Part shown: positions 1 through 10,921 of the stretch, piece after piece
Layout: every line of letters starts with the position of its first letter
Numbering within the stretch: the stretch's first letter is position 1
Source of the DNA: Chrysomallon squamiferum
Lineage: Eukaryota > Mollusca > Gastropoda > Neomphalida > Peltospiridae
Assembly: GCA_012295275.1 (NCBI GenBank)
Contig: CM022673.1
Span: forward strand, 27,969,761 to 28,033,760
Length of the DNA stretch: 64,000 nucleotides
Direction of reading: 5' to 3'
Notes under the pieces: generated by a model
The model's database searches: none
Seen by the model: only the letters and a program-made list of their open reading frames with translations
Told to the model about the DNA's origin: nothing
Position numbers and translations under genes: made by a program

Positions 1-90
1 GTTTTCTGTGGTATCCTGCTCGGATCAAATGTCAGATGCTGCAGGGCAGAATAAAGCTGTTATCTTGAGACAGTAACCAGTTATTCCACA

Positions 91-133
91 TGTGAGTGAG
101 TGAGTGTCTGTGTGTGTGTGTGTCTGTGAGAGT

Positions 134-186
<53 letters not shown>

Positions 187-201
187 TTTGTGTATGTGTG
201 A

Positions 202-254
<53 letters not shown>

Positions 255-378
255 GTGTGTGTGTGAGAGAGAGTTTGTGTGTGTGATAGTGTGTGTGTGT
301 GAGAGAGTTTGTGTGTGTGTGTGTGTGTGTGTTTGTGTGTGTGAGAGAGAGAGTGTGTGTGTGTGTGTGTGTGAGTGA

Positions 379-409
<31 letters not shown>

Positions 410-513
410 AGAGTGTATGTGTGTAAGTCTGTGTGTGTGTGAGAGAGTGTGTGTGTGTGTGTGTGTGTGTTTGTGTGTAATGTATTTAAGGATGTCTTTG
501 GGATTAATTGGTA

Positions 514-552
<39 letters not shown>
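91..552. repeat. Compound GT microsatellite
   Basis: Long interrupted GT run with GAGAGA, TTTGTG and TCTG variants, ending in GT-AT. It creates His-Thr-rich false ORFs on the - strand. Confidence 0.95.
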
Positions 553-1978
553 ATGTAATTTTATATTTTTCACACATATTAGGTTCAGTTAGATAACAAA
601 CTGAAGTGAATGAATTTGTTGAAACTAGGATGTAGTTAAAAATGTATTCCCTCGTTGACTGTGAATTTTAAAATGTCACGATACTTCAGTGTTTTGGTTT
701 CACATGACTAGGAATCAGTTTACTAGATCTGTGTAAAATGATCTTGTGATTTACTTACCTGTACTTACATACCTGCAGGGTTCGTGCTAGATTTGAAACA
801 ATAGGGACAAGCAAGGTTTTGAGAAGAAGAAGTCGAATATGTTGAAATATTTATTTAAACACCCATCAGACCTCTGTGAACAGTTTGGTACTTGGGTCAT
901 TAGTGACTTTATATTTTTCAAATTGTATCTTTCTTCCATTGTTTTCAGAGCTTTGTTTAAATCAAAACTTTGACATGCAGTTTCTGGTCCATCTTTGGAA
1001 ATCTTCTTCAAAGTCATTCAGTTTATTATTCAGTTGTATTCTCAAGTTTGTTTGTGATTACTTCCAGCCCAGTACCTCCTTTCTCAGACCACTACCTACA
1101 TGGTTTTGTAAATTGTAATCTATACTCTTTTTTTTTCAGGCTTAATCAAGCATTTACTTCTATCTCTGATTTCTTGACCTGATACATAATACATTCATTT
1201 GTGGTTTCAAACATAAGGTTCTGAAATATTTTCAGTTATTTTGCAGAGAATGAATGATATAATAAAAAATTAATTTTTTTCTTTTTTTTTCTTAAATGAC
1301 AAACAATCTATCCATGCAACCCCTCCCCCCCAAAAAGTATGTTTATATATCCATCAAGGTTTGATGTCAAAACATCACAAACACCTTTTCAAAACAACAT
1401 GTGACTTGATAAATTATACTAGAATGTTTAACATTAAAAATAAACAACAGAAATATCATTAATATTTATGAAAATTATTTAAAGATAAATGTAAATGTGT
1501 CATAATTATTATTTGATTGGTAAAGTAAAAACAACAGCAGTATGGTGATTTTGTTTTTTGGGGGAAATTTTTACTTTAAATCCATTCTGTTGAGTTTTAT
1601 AAACACAAAAGAAGTAAACTGAAATACTTTAAAGTGAGCAGTGAACTCTTAAGAAAACGTCTGGAATGTTTAAATCTGGTTTGAAAATAGCTCGAGCAGT
1701 ACTTAACATGACAGAACAGTCACTTGAAAGTTGGGGAAGTTGCAGTTTCTGCAGATGAGCTGATAGAGCCACTCAGTGCAAGCTGTTTCTGTTACTGGCA
1801 TCTGTTTCAAAATGCTGATTGAGATGATGTGGGCTGTTGTGGCAGAAGCAAAAATTAATTTTTAACTGCAGTTTATTGATTATGGTACAATGAGCCAATA
1901 CCGGTTACAATTTCCTCTGTACTTTTCCGAATAGAATATAATAATATTTATGACCAGTGCATCTTAATATATATCTGA

Positions 1979-1981
<3 letters not shown>

Positions 1982-2033
<52 letters not shown>
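1982..2033. repeat. CT microsatellite
   Basis: About 26 uninterrupted CT units in the FAR intron. Confidence 0.95.
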
Positions 2034-2035
<2 letters not shown>

Positions 2036-2596
2036 AACTCTTTTTTTTCACTTCTGTTTCTCTCATTCTTTCTCTTTTATGGGTGTCTGTCTGTATCTGA
2101 TACTTTCGTAGAGAATACTTTGATGTATAAATTGACAGTTAATTTATCAGTATCGTATATTACTTAAACATTACTGATTTCAATAATTTATTAACTATAT
2201 ATGGAAATTGTAACTGATGGGAGAAGGAGGTTTTCTTCTTTTTCTTCTATTTTATTTTATTTTATTTTTTAGTTTATATGAGCTTTGCAGATATAGAAAC
2301 ACCTGCTATACTGTTGCCATATTCTAAATGAACCCAAATTTATATTTATAACATTTTACAGCTAACATAAATGATTGATTTGTGATGAGAAATTCTGTGT
2401 GAGGCAGGGAGACCCAGACAATGTGATACATGACTTTAAAATAAATCGGACATTATTTTGTTTTGTAATTTTATTTTATTTTTTCATAATTTTAAAAAAA
2501 AAAAAAAAAAAAAAAAAATGGTTTTGTCTGCATGTTACACAACATTTTATATTCGATTCCTCAGTTTTCGTTTTTTTTCTGACATTCTTTTTTTTT

Positions 2597-2630
<34 letters not shown>

Positions 2631-2885
2631 ATTTATTTTTTTTATTTATTGTTCATTGAGGGATTTCCAATATCATTTTGTTGTGGTATCAGAAATTTAT
2701 AATTGGAAACTTTAACATTAGAGAGTAATTATCAGCTATCACAGTGCAAATAAAATCAAAATTCACTTCATATGCTCAATTTTTTTTTTATTCAGACATT
2801 TTTATATATTGTGTGTACGTGTGTGTGTTTTTTTTAAATGTATTTATTTACTGAATTTTTTAAAATATTGGTTAAACAATTCCAG

Positions 2886-3061
2886 CTGTATGACAAACTG
2901 AGAAAAGACTGCCCAGATTTTGAGAAAAAGCTACATCCTATCAAGGGGGATATCAGCCAGAAGGGTTTGGGGTTGTCGCCTGAAGATCGAAAGCTTCTGG
3001 AGGACAATGTGCAGATAGTGTTTCACAGTGCTGCAACAGTTCGCTTTGACGAAACTCTCAG
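2886..3061 (+). CDS. FAR1-like: FAR exon A (first in window)
   Basis: Acceptor ..aattccag, then CTG TAT GAC in phase 0; donor AG|gtagtg, leaving phase 2. Encodes [15 protein letters not shown] through [13 protein letters not shown], matching the LFDRLRDENPDF...FHCAATVRF region of vertebrate FAR1. The ORF opens further upstream at 2838, but that part is intron. Confidence 0.9.
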
Positions 3062-4715
3062 GTAGTGTAACTGTGGGGCCTTGAACTCCCAAACCTAATG
3101 TCTGTAGATGTAAAATACTGTTTGTTCCATGTTTGTGATGTGGGAATTGGGTGCTTAATAAAAATTGTTTACTGGTTAGTTCCATGTTAAGAATATCAAA
3201 ACAAAATATATGACCTGTTTCCATGAATATAAAACAAAGCAGTGAAATTTATGTTATAAGCTGTGTAAATCAAGCCACTTAATGATACTTACTTTGATAA
3301 AAAATCAAACCACTTAATGATAAAGTCAGAATGTTACGTAAAAAGTCATGCAGATCAAACTGCTTTGTGATATAGTCAGAACTTTATATCTCTGGTATGG
3401 TAAACCTTAGTCACATCCCTTCAACTTTATTTCTAATTGTGTGTATAAAGCATTAAATAAACAGAAATATTATATTGAGTGCACTGACAAATTAAAACAT
3501 TTCATTCTTTCACTTCAGTTTACACTGGGTTAAAAACATGTATTTGTATTATTTTCATCTTGGTCTGAACACTAATAGTTAGTATTTTATCTTTCGCAGG
3601 GTGGCTTTGCAGCTGAATGTTCTTGCAGTTAGAGAAATGATAGTGTTGGCCAAGTCTCTTAGCAAACTACAGGTAAGTCGTTACATTATAATCAAGTTAT
3701 TGTGACTATGGACATTACTATGTTGACAAAATCATTAAGCAAAATAAAGATAAATTTTAATTTTATCACAACCAGTTGAAATGCAATATCTTTCCATGTC
3801 TGAAAAAGATTAAAGTGAAAATATCTATTCTTTTTATAAATCATCATCATCATCATCATTATTGTTGTTGTTGTTGTGGTTGTAGTTGTGATAGTTATTG
3901 TTTTTGTTTATTACAGGTGTTTGTGCATGTATCCACAGCATATGCAAACTGTGATAGGCCATTCATTCAGGAAATGGTTTATCCTCCTCCAGTAGATCCA
4001 CAGAAATTAATTGATGCTTTAGAGTAAGTATCTTGACATACAGTTTTATTTCTTTCCTTATTTAAGTAATCACATATAGAATAGTTTAAAAATTAGTTAC
4101 TTTGTTACATACTGTTAAGTAATTGGTTCAATATTGGTTACTTTGTACTACATTGTTAAAAATTGGTTTAATATTAGTCACTTTTTGACATGTTATTAAA
4201 TAATTGGTTTAATATTGCATCTAATTTGTGATACATTGTTATATAATAGGTTTAATATTTGTTACTTTGTAATACAAAATTTGGTTTAATATTAAAGTGA
4301 AGTTAGATATATTATGACGTCATTGGTTTGATATTGCATTCAGCTTGCAACCATGAACCTTAGATTTAAAATGAGTTGTTGAATCATGTAACAGTAGATT
4401 TTTTGAGGAAAAGAAAAAAAGGTTAAAGAAATCATTGATTTCTGACACATTTCTTTGTGTTGTTGTTCCTGCTGCTGTACTCACAGTTGGATGGATGATG
4501 AGATGCTGGAAATTCTGACTCCCAGATTACTGAATGGCAAGCCCAACACATACACATACACCAAACACCTGGGTGAGAATGTTCTCGTTAATGAAGGAGC
4601 TGGTCTTCCATTGGCCATTGTCCGACCTTCCATTATAGGAGCAGCCTGGAAGGAGCCATTACCTGTAAGTTTATATGCTTCTTCTCCTCCTTCTTCTCCT
4701 TCAGTCCAATCCACC

Positions 4716-4772
<57 letters not shown>

Positions 4773-7700
4773 TTCATCATCATCTTCATCATTTTCTTCA
4801 TCTTTATCTTCTTCTTCTTCTTCTTCTTCCTATTCATAGTTGTAGCAGTAGTTGGAAGTGTAGTATTGTACTACAACTAGTAGTAGTAGCAGTAGTAGGA
4901 AGAGGAGTAGTAGTAGTAGTGGTGAAGATAGTATTGGTAGTGATGGTAGATTACAATTACTTGAGATTATGTATTAGTTACAGCAGTAGCATTATTACTA
5001 CATCAATTTTTATCTTTTTGTTGTTGTTGTTATTGCACTCATTTCTTTTTTTAATTATTATTATTATTATTTTTTAATTCATTTTCAGGGATGGATAGAC
5101 AATTACAACGGACCTAGTGGTTTATATATAGCAGTAAGTAATTAATGATAATTTATGGTTGATTATGATAATTTATAGTTAATTATGATAATATATGGTT
5201 ATTCATGATAATTATATGGTAATTTATTGTCTGTAATCATTGTTTGATCACAGAAACACACACATGTACTGCAGGAAAAGAGTTATTGGTGTTACTAAAT
5301 TACTTTGTTGCTCGCGTAACAAATGACTGCAGATTGATTTCATTGACAGCGTTGTACATGTAACAGTTGTTTATGCAAATTGGGTTTATATGCATATACT
5401 CTCACAATGCAAAATCTAGATATTTTATGCTGCATTTAAAAAAAAAAGATTTATTGTTTTTTAAAAGAAAATTATGTAAGAACTGATTTAATTAATTTTA
5501 GCTAAACTCAAAATGCTATTTCTTTTATCCTCCACTTTTGGAATTTGATACAATTTAAATTTAATTATTATTGTTTTGTTGTTGTAATTTTATTTATTTC
5601 TTATTTGCTGGTATTATTTATTTATTCTTTCTTTCTTTCTTTCTTTATTATTTATTTATTTATTTGTTTATTCTATTCTATTTATTTGTTTATTTATTTT
5701 TTTATTTGCTACTCTGTTATCAGTTTCTATTTTACGTAACAATCTACATGAAGCATGTAACACTGATCTGTTCACGTCTGTTTCCAGGCTGGTAAAGGAG
5801 TTCTACGCACGATGAAAGGTGACTACAACGCTGTTGCTGACTTCATTCCTGTTGACATTCCCGTCAACCTAATGATCTGTGTCGCATGGTACACGGCTGT
5901 CGCCAAGCCTAAACGTGTCCTCGTCTACCACAGCACCACGGGGGGCACAAACCCGTTCACGTGGGGGGAGATGAGTAAGGACACTTCAACTTAATTAATT
6001 GTTTTACTGTCACGGAATTGTATAAGTAACCCTCGAAGTACTCATGATTCAACATTTATTTGTGTGACCCAACAAGCATTTGTCACTGGATACTTGTGTG
6101 ATATATGTGCATTTGCATGCATGTCTGCATACAGGCACACAAAACATCTATTTAAATATTAGAAGATGAAAGTTAATATTTTAGTAACTGGATATACTTG
6201 TGTGATATATTTGAAATTTTAATATTTAATTTTCTGTTTTTAGGGCACGTAGCACTGAATTTTCTAAAACACACACCAATGGACGCTTGTTTCAGAAGAC
6301 CAAATATTGATTTCAGAACCAACAGGTAAATTTATCTTTTTGTTTCTGCCTAAATTTGATTATCAAAACCAAGGAAAAAGAAAAGTTTATGTCGATATAT
6401 TGTGAAATAGTAACCAGGACCAGTGCCAGACTGTTTTGTGTCCTAAGCAAGCTGCAAAAATGTTACCTACTTTGAGTTTTGAAAACGTGTTACTGGAATG
6501 TCAGTAATAAACTGTCTGAGATCTGTGAATCGGGTAACTGCCTAGCTGACCTGATGCTGTTTCCCTAGTCACATGAATCAAAATGTTGCTCAGAATCTTA
6601 ATTTAAAAAATTTCATTGTACAGTTTTTACATTCATCTGATTAGAGATTGAATTTCAGACATCATACTGGACTGATGAAAACATGCTGTAATATGCAGAA
6701 CTTTGGTTACAAATTAATTTACTTGATTGCTTAACTGCTCATTAAAGATAGGCACGGGGAAAGTTAGATTCATGACCTCTTCACTTGTCTCTGTAGATGA
6801 AGTCAATATTAGTGACAATTTTAGCATCACTAGAGTATATAGGTAAAGTGAAATTCATATCTAAAGATAGATAAATCAACACATATTCTTTTAAACATTT
6901 CATAATCTTAATCTTCCACCAAATTGTGACTCTGTTTTAAATGTTTTTTGTTTAAATGTTGCAGCTATCTCCATGACTACTACATGTTTGTCAGTCATCT
7001 ACTACCAGCCTATGCAATGGACATCTTCTACCGCATCATCGGCAAGAAACCGAGGTTTGTGTACCACTGACTTGTGTTTCTATAGTTTAGAGATCAATAA
7101 AATTCAGGCTTGTTGTAAAATGATAGTGTGGGGGAGGTGGAAACAGAAGTAAAGGTTAATCTGACCTGAACTATAATCTAATACTAACACATTTAATGTA
7201 CACAGCATACAAAAACACACACAGGTATTTCTGATATTATATATCAGTAATATTTTAAATGTGCTATCCATTTCCATGATGTAAAAAGTATTGTATCCTT
7301 ATTTTTTAAAGAGTTTAATGTTTCTTTATATTATCTTATATACCAGCTGTGTTATACTGAAATATATTTTATACCTACTTTACGTATTTGGTGATACACA
7401 AACGATGAGTCATTGTCATATAAATAAACACGCATCTAACTAAAAAGACATAAAGACACATACAAACAAAACTAAACAAATATACATACATACACACATA
7501 TCCAGCTAGACACACACACACATATACATACATACAGTCAACTGGACAGACTGTATATCATTTATTCTGCTGGACAGACTTGTATGGTTCAGTACTGTTT
7601 ATAATGGAACAACAACAACAATAACAATAACAACTCCAACAACAAAATATTTTAATAATATTTGTTTTATAATAATAATTGATACAATGAAGAATCAGTG

Positions 7701-9090
7701 ATTTTCAGCTACAAATATTATAAACTAGAACTATCAGTGTTAAATTCAAACACTCACTCAGCATCAAGCTTTAACTGAAATAACGAACGTGTGACATTGT
7801 TTCAGGATGGTTCGAATCTACAACCGCCTGCATCGCACTATGAACATAATGACGTACTTCACCTCCAACTCCTGGGAGTGGAGCTACACCAACACAGACA
7901 TGCTCAACAACGCCATGTCACCAGAGGAGAGGAAGGTGAGTGTCTGCAGCAATATTTATTATAATTCAGTAGGATAATAAATGTTTTGTGTCTGTCTTTG
8001 TGTAGGTATGCATGCATGTTCAGTTGTTTATAAGTGAATATGTGCCTACATGTGGTATCATGGTGTGTATGGCTGTATCTGCATGCTTGTGTATGTTGAT
8101 GTGTGTATCTGTGTATATAAGTGGCTACTCTGTACTGTGTGTGTGTGTGTGTGTGTGTCTGAACATATGCATGCATATGTATGTCCATGAATATGCAAGT
8201 TTTGTGTTTTTGACACCTAACAACCATTTATATTAAAACGTTTTGAGATTTTTCTAAACAAGTGTTCATGTCTTGCTTCATTCACAGATGTTCTACCTAG
8301 ATCCCAGACCTCTGCACTGGCCCACCTACATAGAGAACTACATCCTGGGAACCAAGAAGTATTTACTCAAAGAAGACCTCGTAGATGTGCCTGCAGCCAG
8401 AGCCCACCTCAAGAAGTAAGTGTCAGCTGTACTGCAAGAAAAACACACTGAACATCTCACACACTGCAAATCTCACACACCGAACATCTCACACACCGCA
8501 CATCTCACACACCGCACATCTCACACACCGCACATATCACACACCGAACATATCACACACCAAACATCTCACACACTGCACATCTCACACACTGCACATC
8601 TCACACACTGCACATCTCACACACTGCACATCTCACACACCGCACATCTCACACACCCAACATCTCACACACGGAGCATCTCACACACTGAACATCTCAC
8701 ACATGAATAATCAACAGTCAAATCATGCTGTGCTTGCAGTTATTTTCAGTAATGAATTTTTATTCATTCTCTATGATAAATTTGTGAGTAGGTGTCTTTC
8801 TAAGACTCTCTTGATAGAACTGAAATTTGTTAACAATATTTTTATTTATGAAAAATCAAAATATCTAGATTTTTATTTTATTTTTAAAAAACTTTAAAAA
8901 ATTAAATTTTGTGATATTTATTTTCAGATTAAGAAACATCCGCTACACGTTCAACACTGTCCTCTTTGTGATACTGTGGCGAGGACTGATAGCCCGTTCT
9001 GAGATAGCTCGCAATCTCTGGTACCTCATTGTCAGCCTCGTTTTCAAGTTCGTCAGGTTCTTCCGGATTACAAGTACAATGCAGAGATAG
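2886..9090 (+). CDS. FAR1-like: Fatty acyl-CoA reductase (FAR1/FAR2 family), 5'-truncated by the window, 11 exons
   Basis: Family role: NADPH-dependent reduction of fatty acyl-CoA to fatty alcohol, feeding ether-lipid and wax synthesis, usually at the peroxisomal membrane. Joining eleven exons gives 452 residues without a frame break. Seen in order: a Rossmann-domain strand with HSAATVRF, then [18 protein letters not shown], the active-site Y-x-x-x-K in [35 protein letters not shown], the TGGTNPF/WGEM segment, and the C-terminal FAR_C domain with YFTSNSWEW and [11 protein letters not shown] hydrophobic segment ([19 protein letters not shown]) lies near the C-terminus, as expected for a tail anchor. 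Vertebrate FAR1 is about 515 residues, so roughly 60 N-terminal residues with the GxxGxxG nucleotide-binding loop are missing. I found no such exon between 1 and 2885, so the 5' exon(s) should lie upstream. Whether it is closer to FAR1 or FAR2 cannot be decided here. Confidence 0.95.
3600..3672 (+). CDS. FAR1-like: FAR exon B
   Basis: Acceptor tttcgcag, donor CAG|gtaagt. Encodes [20 protein letters not shown] and a few more residues, the helix after the first conserved HxAATVRF motif. This exon was too short to be obvious as an ORF; it is identified by the splice phase (2 in, 0 out) and family match. Confidence 0.9.
3917..4023 (+). CDS. FAR1-like: FAR exon C
   Basis: Acceptor tttattacag, donor GA|gtaagt. 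Encodes [16 protein letters not shown] followed by [17 protein letters not shown]. The VSTAYANC segment carries the conserved serine/threonine strand of extended short-chain dehydrogenases. Confidence 0.93.
4085..4300. repeat. Degenerate ~45-bp tandem repeat in FAR intron
   Basis: Recurring block of the form TTACTTTGT..TACAT..TTA..AATTGGTTTAATATT, about five diverged copies between FAR exons C and D. Confidence 0.6.
4487..4664 (+). CDS. FAR1-like: FAR exon D, with the YxxxK active site
   Basis: Acceptor ctcacag, donor CCT|gtaagt. Encodes [20 protein letters not shown], then [19 protein letters not shown] and [17 protein letters not shown]. The tyrosine and lysine of Y-x-x-x-K (YTYTK) are both present, so the reductase should be catalytically intact at this site. 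An ATC/TTC triplet repeat lies about 45 bp past the donor. Confidence 0.95.
4681..4925. repeat. Triplet repeats (TTC/ATC then TAG)
   Basis: Starts 17 bp past the FAR exon D donor. ATC runs about 60 bp, followed by TTC and then GTA/TAG triplets. The frame happens to stay open, giving a false Ile-rich extension of the exon. Confidence 0.9.
5089..5133 (+). CDS. FAR1-like: FAR exon E (45 nt)
   Basis: Short exon between acceptor cattttcag and donor GCA|gtaagt. Encodes [15 protein letters not shown], nearly identical to GWIDNFNGPSGLFIA of vertebrate FAR1. Phase 0 on both sides. Confidence 0.93.
5788..5974 (+). CDS. FAR1-like: FAR exon F
   Basis: Acceptor gtttccag, donor ATGA|gtaagg, leaving phase 1. 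Encodes [19 protein letters not shown] through [19 protein letters not shown]. Markedly richer in G+C than the flanking introns, as are the other FAR exons. Confidence 0.95.
6244..6325 (+). CDS. FAR1-like: FAR exon G
   Basis: Acceptor tttttag, donor AACAG|gtaaat. Encodes [20 protein letters not shown] then IDFRTN, matching the FRRPN segment of the family. Confidence 0.88.
6965..7054 (+). CDS. FAR1-like: FAR exon H
   Basis: Acceptor tgttgcag; donor CCGAG|gtttgt is off the usual consensus but is the only one keeping the frame. Encodes [20 protein letters not shown] and [11 protein letters not shown], the start of the FAR_C domain. Confidence 0.88.
7806..7935 (+). CDS. FAR1-like: FAR exon I
   Basis: Acceptor gtttcag, donor AAG|gtgagt. 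Encodes [40 protein letters not shown] and ERK. The YFTSNSWxW signature of FAR_C is present. Confidence 0.93.
8288..8415 (+). CDS. FAR1-like: FAR exon J
   Basis: Acceptor ttcacag, donor AAGAA|gtaagt. Encodes [20 protein letters not shown] then [11 protein letters not shown] and PAARAHLKK. The HWxxYIENYxLGTKKYxL signature of FAR_C is clear. A 16-bp minisatellite starts about 35 bp after the donor. Confidence 0.93.
8450..8704. repeat. 16-bp minisatellite in FAR intron J-K
   Basis: About 16 copies of ACATCTCACACACCGC with point variants (TGC, CGA, CAA endings). Because 16 is not a multiple of 3, the array cycles through all frames and leaves two long His/Thr/Ser-rich false ORFs. Confidence 0.93.
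8928..9090 (+). CDS. FAR1-like: FAR terminal exon K
   Basis: Acceptor tattttcag; stop TAG at 9088-9090. Encodes [40 protein letters not shown] and [13 protein letters not shown]. It holds the C-terminal hydrophobic segments and ends in a basic tail close in length to vertebrate FAR1. Confidence 0.93.
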
Positions 9091-9168
9091 TTGATTAGCA
9101 AGCACCTTTCTATACACAGCAGTTTTCATCTTTCATATCACGTGACAAACAAAATGCAGTCACAATCC

Positions 9169-9321
9169 AGATACATTTGTTATATGTCAGGCATGATTCA
9201 GATACATTTGTTACATGTCAGTCATGATTCAGATACATTTGTTACATGTCAGTCATGATTCAGATACATTTGTTACATGTCAGGCATGATTCAGATACAT
9301 TTGTTACATGTCAGGCATGAT
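9169..9321. repeat. 31-bp tandem repeat in FAR 3' flank
   Basis: About five near-identical copies of the unit beginning GATACATTTGTTACATGTCA and ending with GTCATGATTCA, starting about 80 bp after the FAR stop, so probably in its 3' UTR. Confidence 0.9.
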
Positions 9322-9912
9322 ATATATATTTTTTTAACCTATCTGACAACATATATTGTATTAGATCTGGTATGGAATTTATTAATTGCATTATTTGTCA
9401 GATCCAGTATTCAAATATTTATTGTTTCTAGGTCTGGTATCAGTGAATATGTAAGAAAAATCTGTTCAGTTGTTTATTATAATCCTTAATTCTACCTGAT
9501 ACAGAATCTTCTTAAAGTTATTTATTATGAATTATGTTCCATGTGGAATCAGTTATTAAAACATTTGCATGCAGCAATTTGTTAAGAATTAGGCTCTGTT
9601 AATTAAATTATTTGAATACAAGAAAAACAGTCCAAATACAAGTTAATAATAACAGTTTTTAATTTCCTGATTATTTTTTTGTGATGTTTTGAAACAACTT
9701 TTAATGGCAATAATGCTTTTAAATATAATTAAATGATTTTTTTTTTTAAAATAGAATATTTAATTATTAACTTGAGTTGTAAGAGTCAGTTTATAGTTTT
9801 CATGATACACAACATTAACTTGGAAAACTTATTAAATATTTCTAGTGCTGGGCTTTTACAGGGGGGAAAAATTAAACTTCTTATAACTAGAAAGAATGAA
9901 TGGGAATATTTG

Positions 9913-9918
9913 AATAAA
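9913..9918 (+). terminator. Candidate poly(A) signal for the FAR gene
   Basis: First AATAAA after the FAR stop, about 820 bp downstream, followed by a T-rich segment. Several later AATAAA sites exist (10.35, 10.83 and 16.19 kb), so the true 3' end is undecided. Confidence 0.3.
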
Positions 9919-9957
9919 GAACTGTTCTATTTATAATAGCAATATATCAAGTTAATC

Positions 9958-10121
9958 TGTGATGTCATCAACATGGTTTGTGATGTCATTGGTTTCTGTC
10001 CAGATTGCCAATGACATCATCATGTATATATATATCCAGTCAGTTATATATATAACCTGTGATGTCATCACATAATTCTATAAAGTTATTCTGTGATGTC
10101 ATCAGATATTGTGATGTCATA
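9958..10121. repeat. Cluster of TGTGATGTCAT motifs
   Basis: Five copies on the + strand (about 9958, 9979, 10058, 10092, 10110) and one on the - strand (about 10010) within 165 bp, with unequal spacing. Each resembles a cAMP-response element with one C to T change. Could be a decayed tandem repeat or an array of bZIP sites. Confidence 0.6.
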
Positions 10122-10551
10122 AGATGTTCTGTCAAATTAGTCTTTGGTGTGGGTCATTTTCTCCACTGTTACTAACATAGTCTCCACAAAATCTTCATGG
10201 AATACTATTTTTACTCTCTTAACATCATAAACCATAAACTCATGTATCAGGCATTTCACATAAGAATATATTACACACAAGTCTTTAATGATATGTAGTG
10301 AGAAATGTTAGATCTTGAAGAACTGAAATTTTATTTGGCACCCACCAAAAAATAAATAAAAAAATAAAAAATGATTGTTTTATTACTTTTATACTTTATT
10401 TTATTTGTTACTTGAAATGACAGTAACACATCTGAAAACAGATGCATTTATCGTTTTAGTGATGTACTTACATTCATCTTCAGCTGTTTTTGTTTGACTT
10501 TTAAAATGATCCATGTAATTATTGGATCTTTGTTCTTTTCTGAACTTGTCA

Positions 10552-10595
<44 letters not shown>

Positions 10596-10870
10596 GTAAT
10601 AATGATATTCTTTTTTTTTTCTTTTAGATCTTATTTCTTAACTTATAAGATTTTGATGAATATATTTTTGAAACATTTTTTTTTTTATAGCATGTTTTAT
10701 ATATATTCTAGTGTCTTGTTTCTGTAGTGTTTAGAAGCTTTTTGTAAATAATTTTTCACAATGGATTTTGATTAAGAAGGTGAATTTTTATATTTATTTT
10801 TCATCTATAAAATGCCCAGATTGTCATAATTCAAAATAAAAGGCATAAATTTTACTTTAAAAAAATAAAA

Positions 10871-10921
<51 letters not shown>

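Larger units (their letters stand above)
1..2885. other. FAR intron DNA (left edge of window), no exon seen
   Basis: Between the window start and the first FAR exon I see no GxxGxxG-encoding exon on the + strand. The interval holds a GT microsatellite, a CT run near 1982-2033, poly(A)/poly(T) runs near 2493-2640, and AT-rich unique sequence. It is taken as intron belonging to FAR. Confidence 0.6.

Noticed and set aside
25-577. Two 180-codon His/Thr-rich ORFs on the - strand
   Set aside because: Frames of a GT microsatellite with no other content; the two are the same repeat read in different frames.
1-2885. A FAR exon with the GxxGxxG loop inside the window
   Set aside because: No frame in this interval encodes TGxTGFxG or a plausible flanking sequence; the missing exon is taken to be upstream.
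4481-4837. Met/Ile-rich ORFs over the ATC repeat
   Set aside because: One is the FAR exon D frame running past its donor into a triplet repeat; the other is its reverse shadow.
8385-8897. 170-codon ORF rich in HTAHLTH-type units
   Set aside because: Translation of the 16-bp intronic minisatellite; the real exon ends at the 8415 donor.
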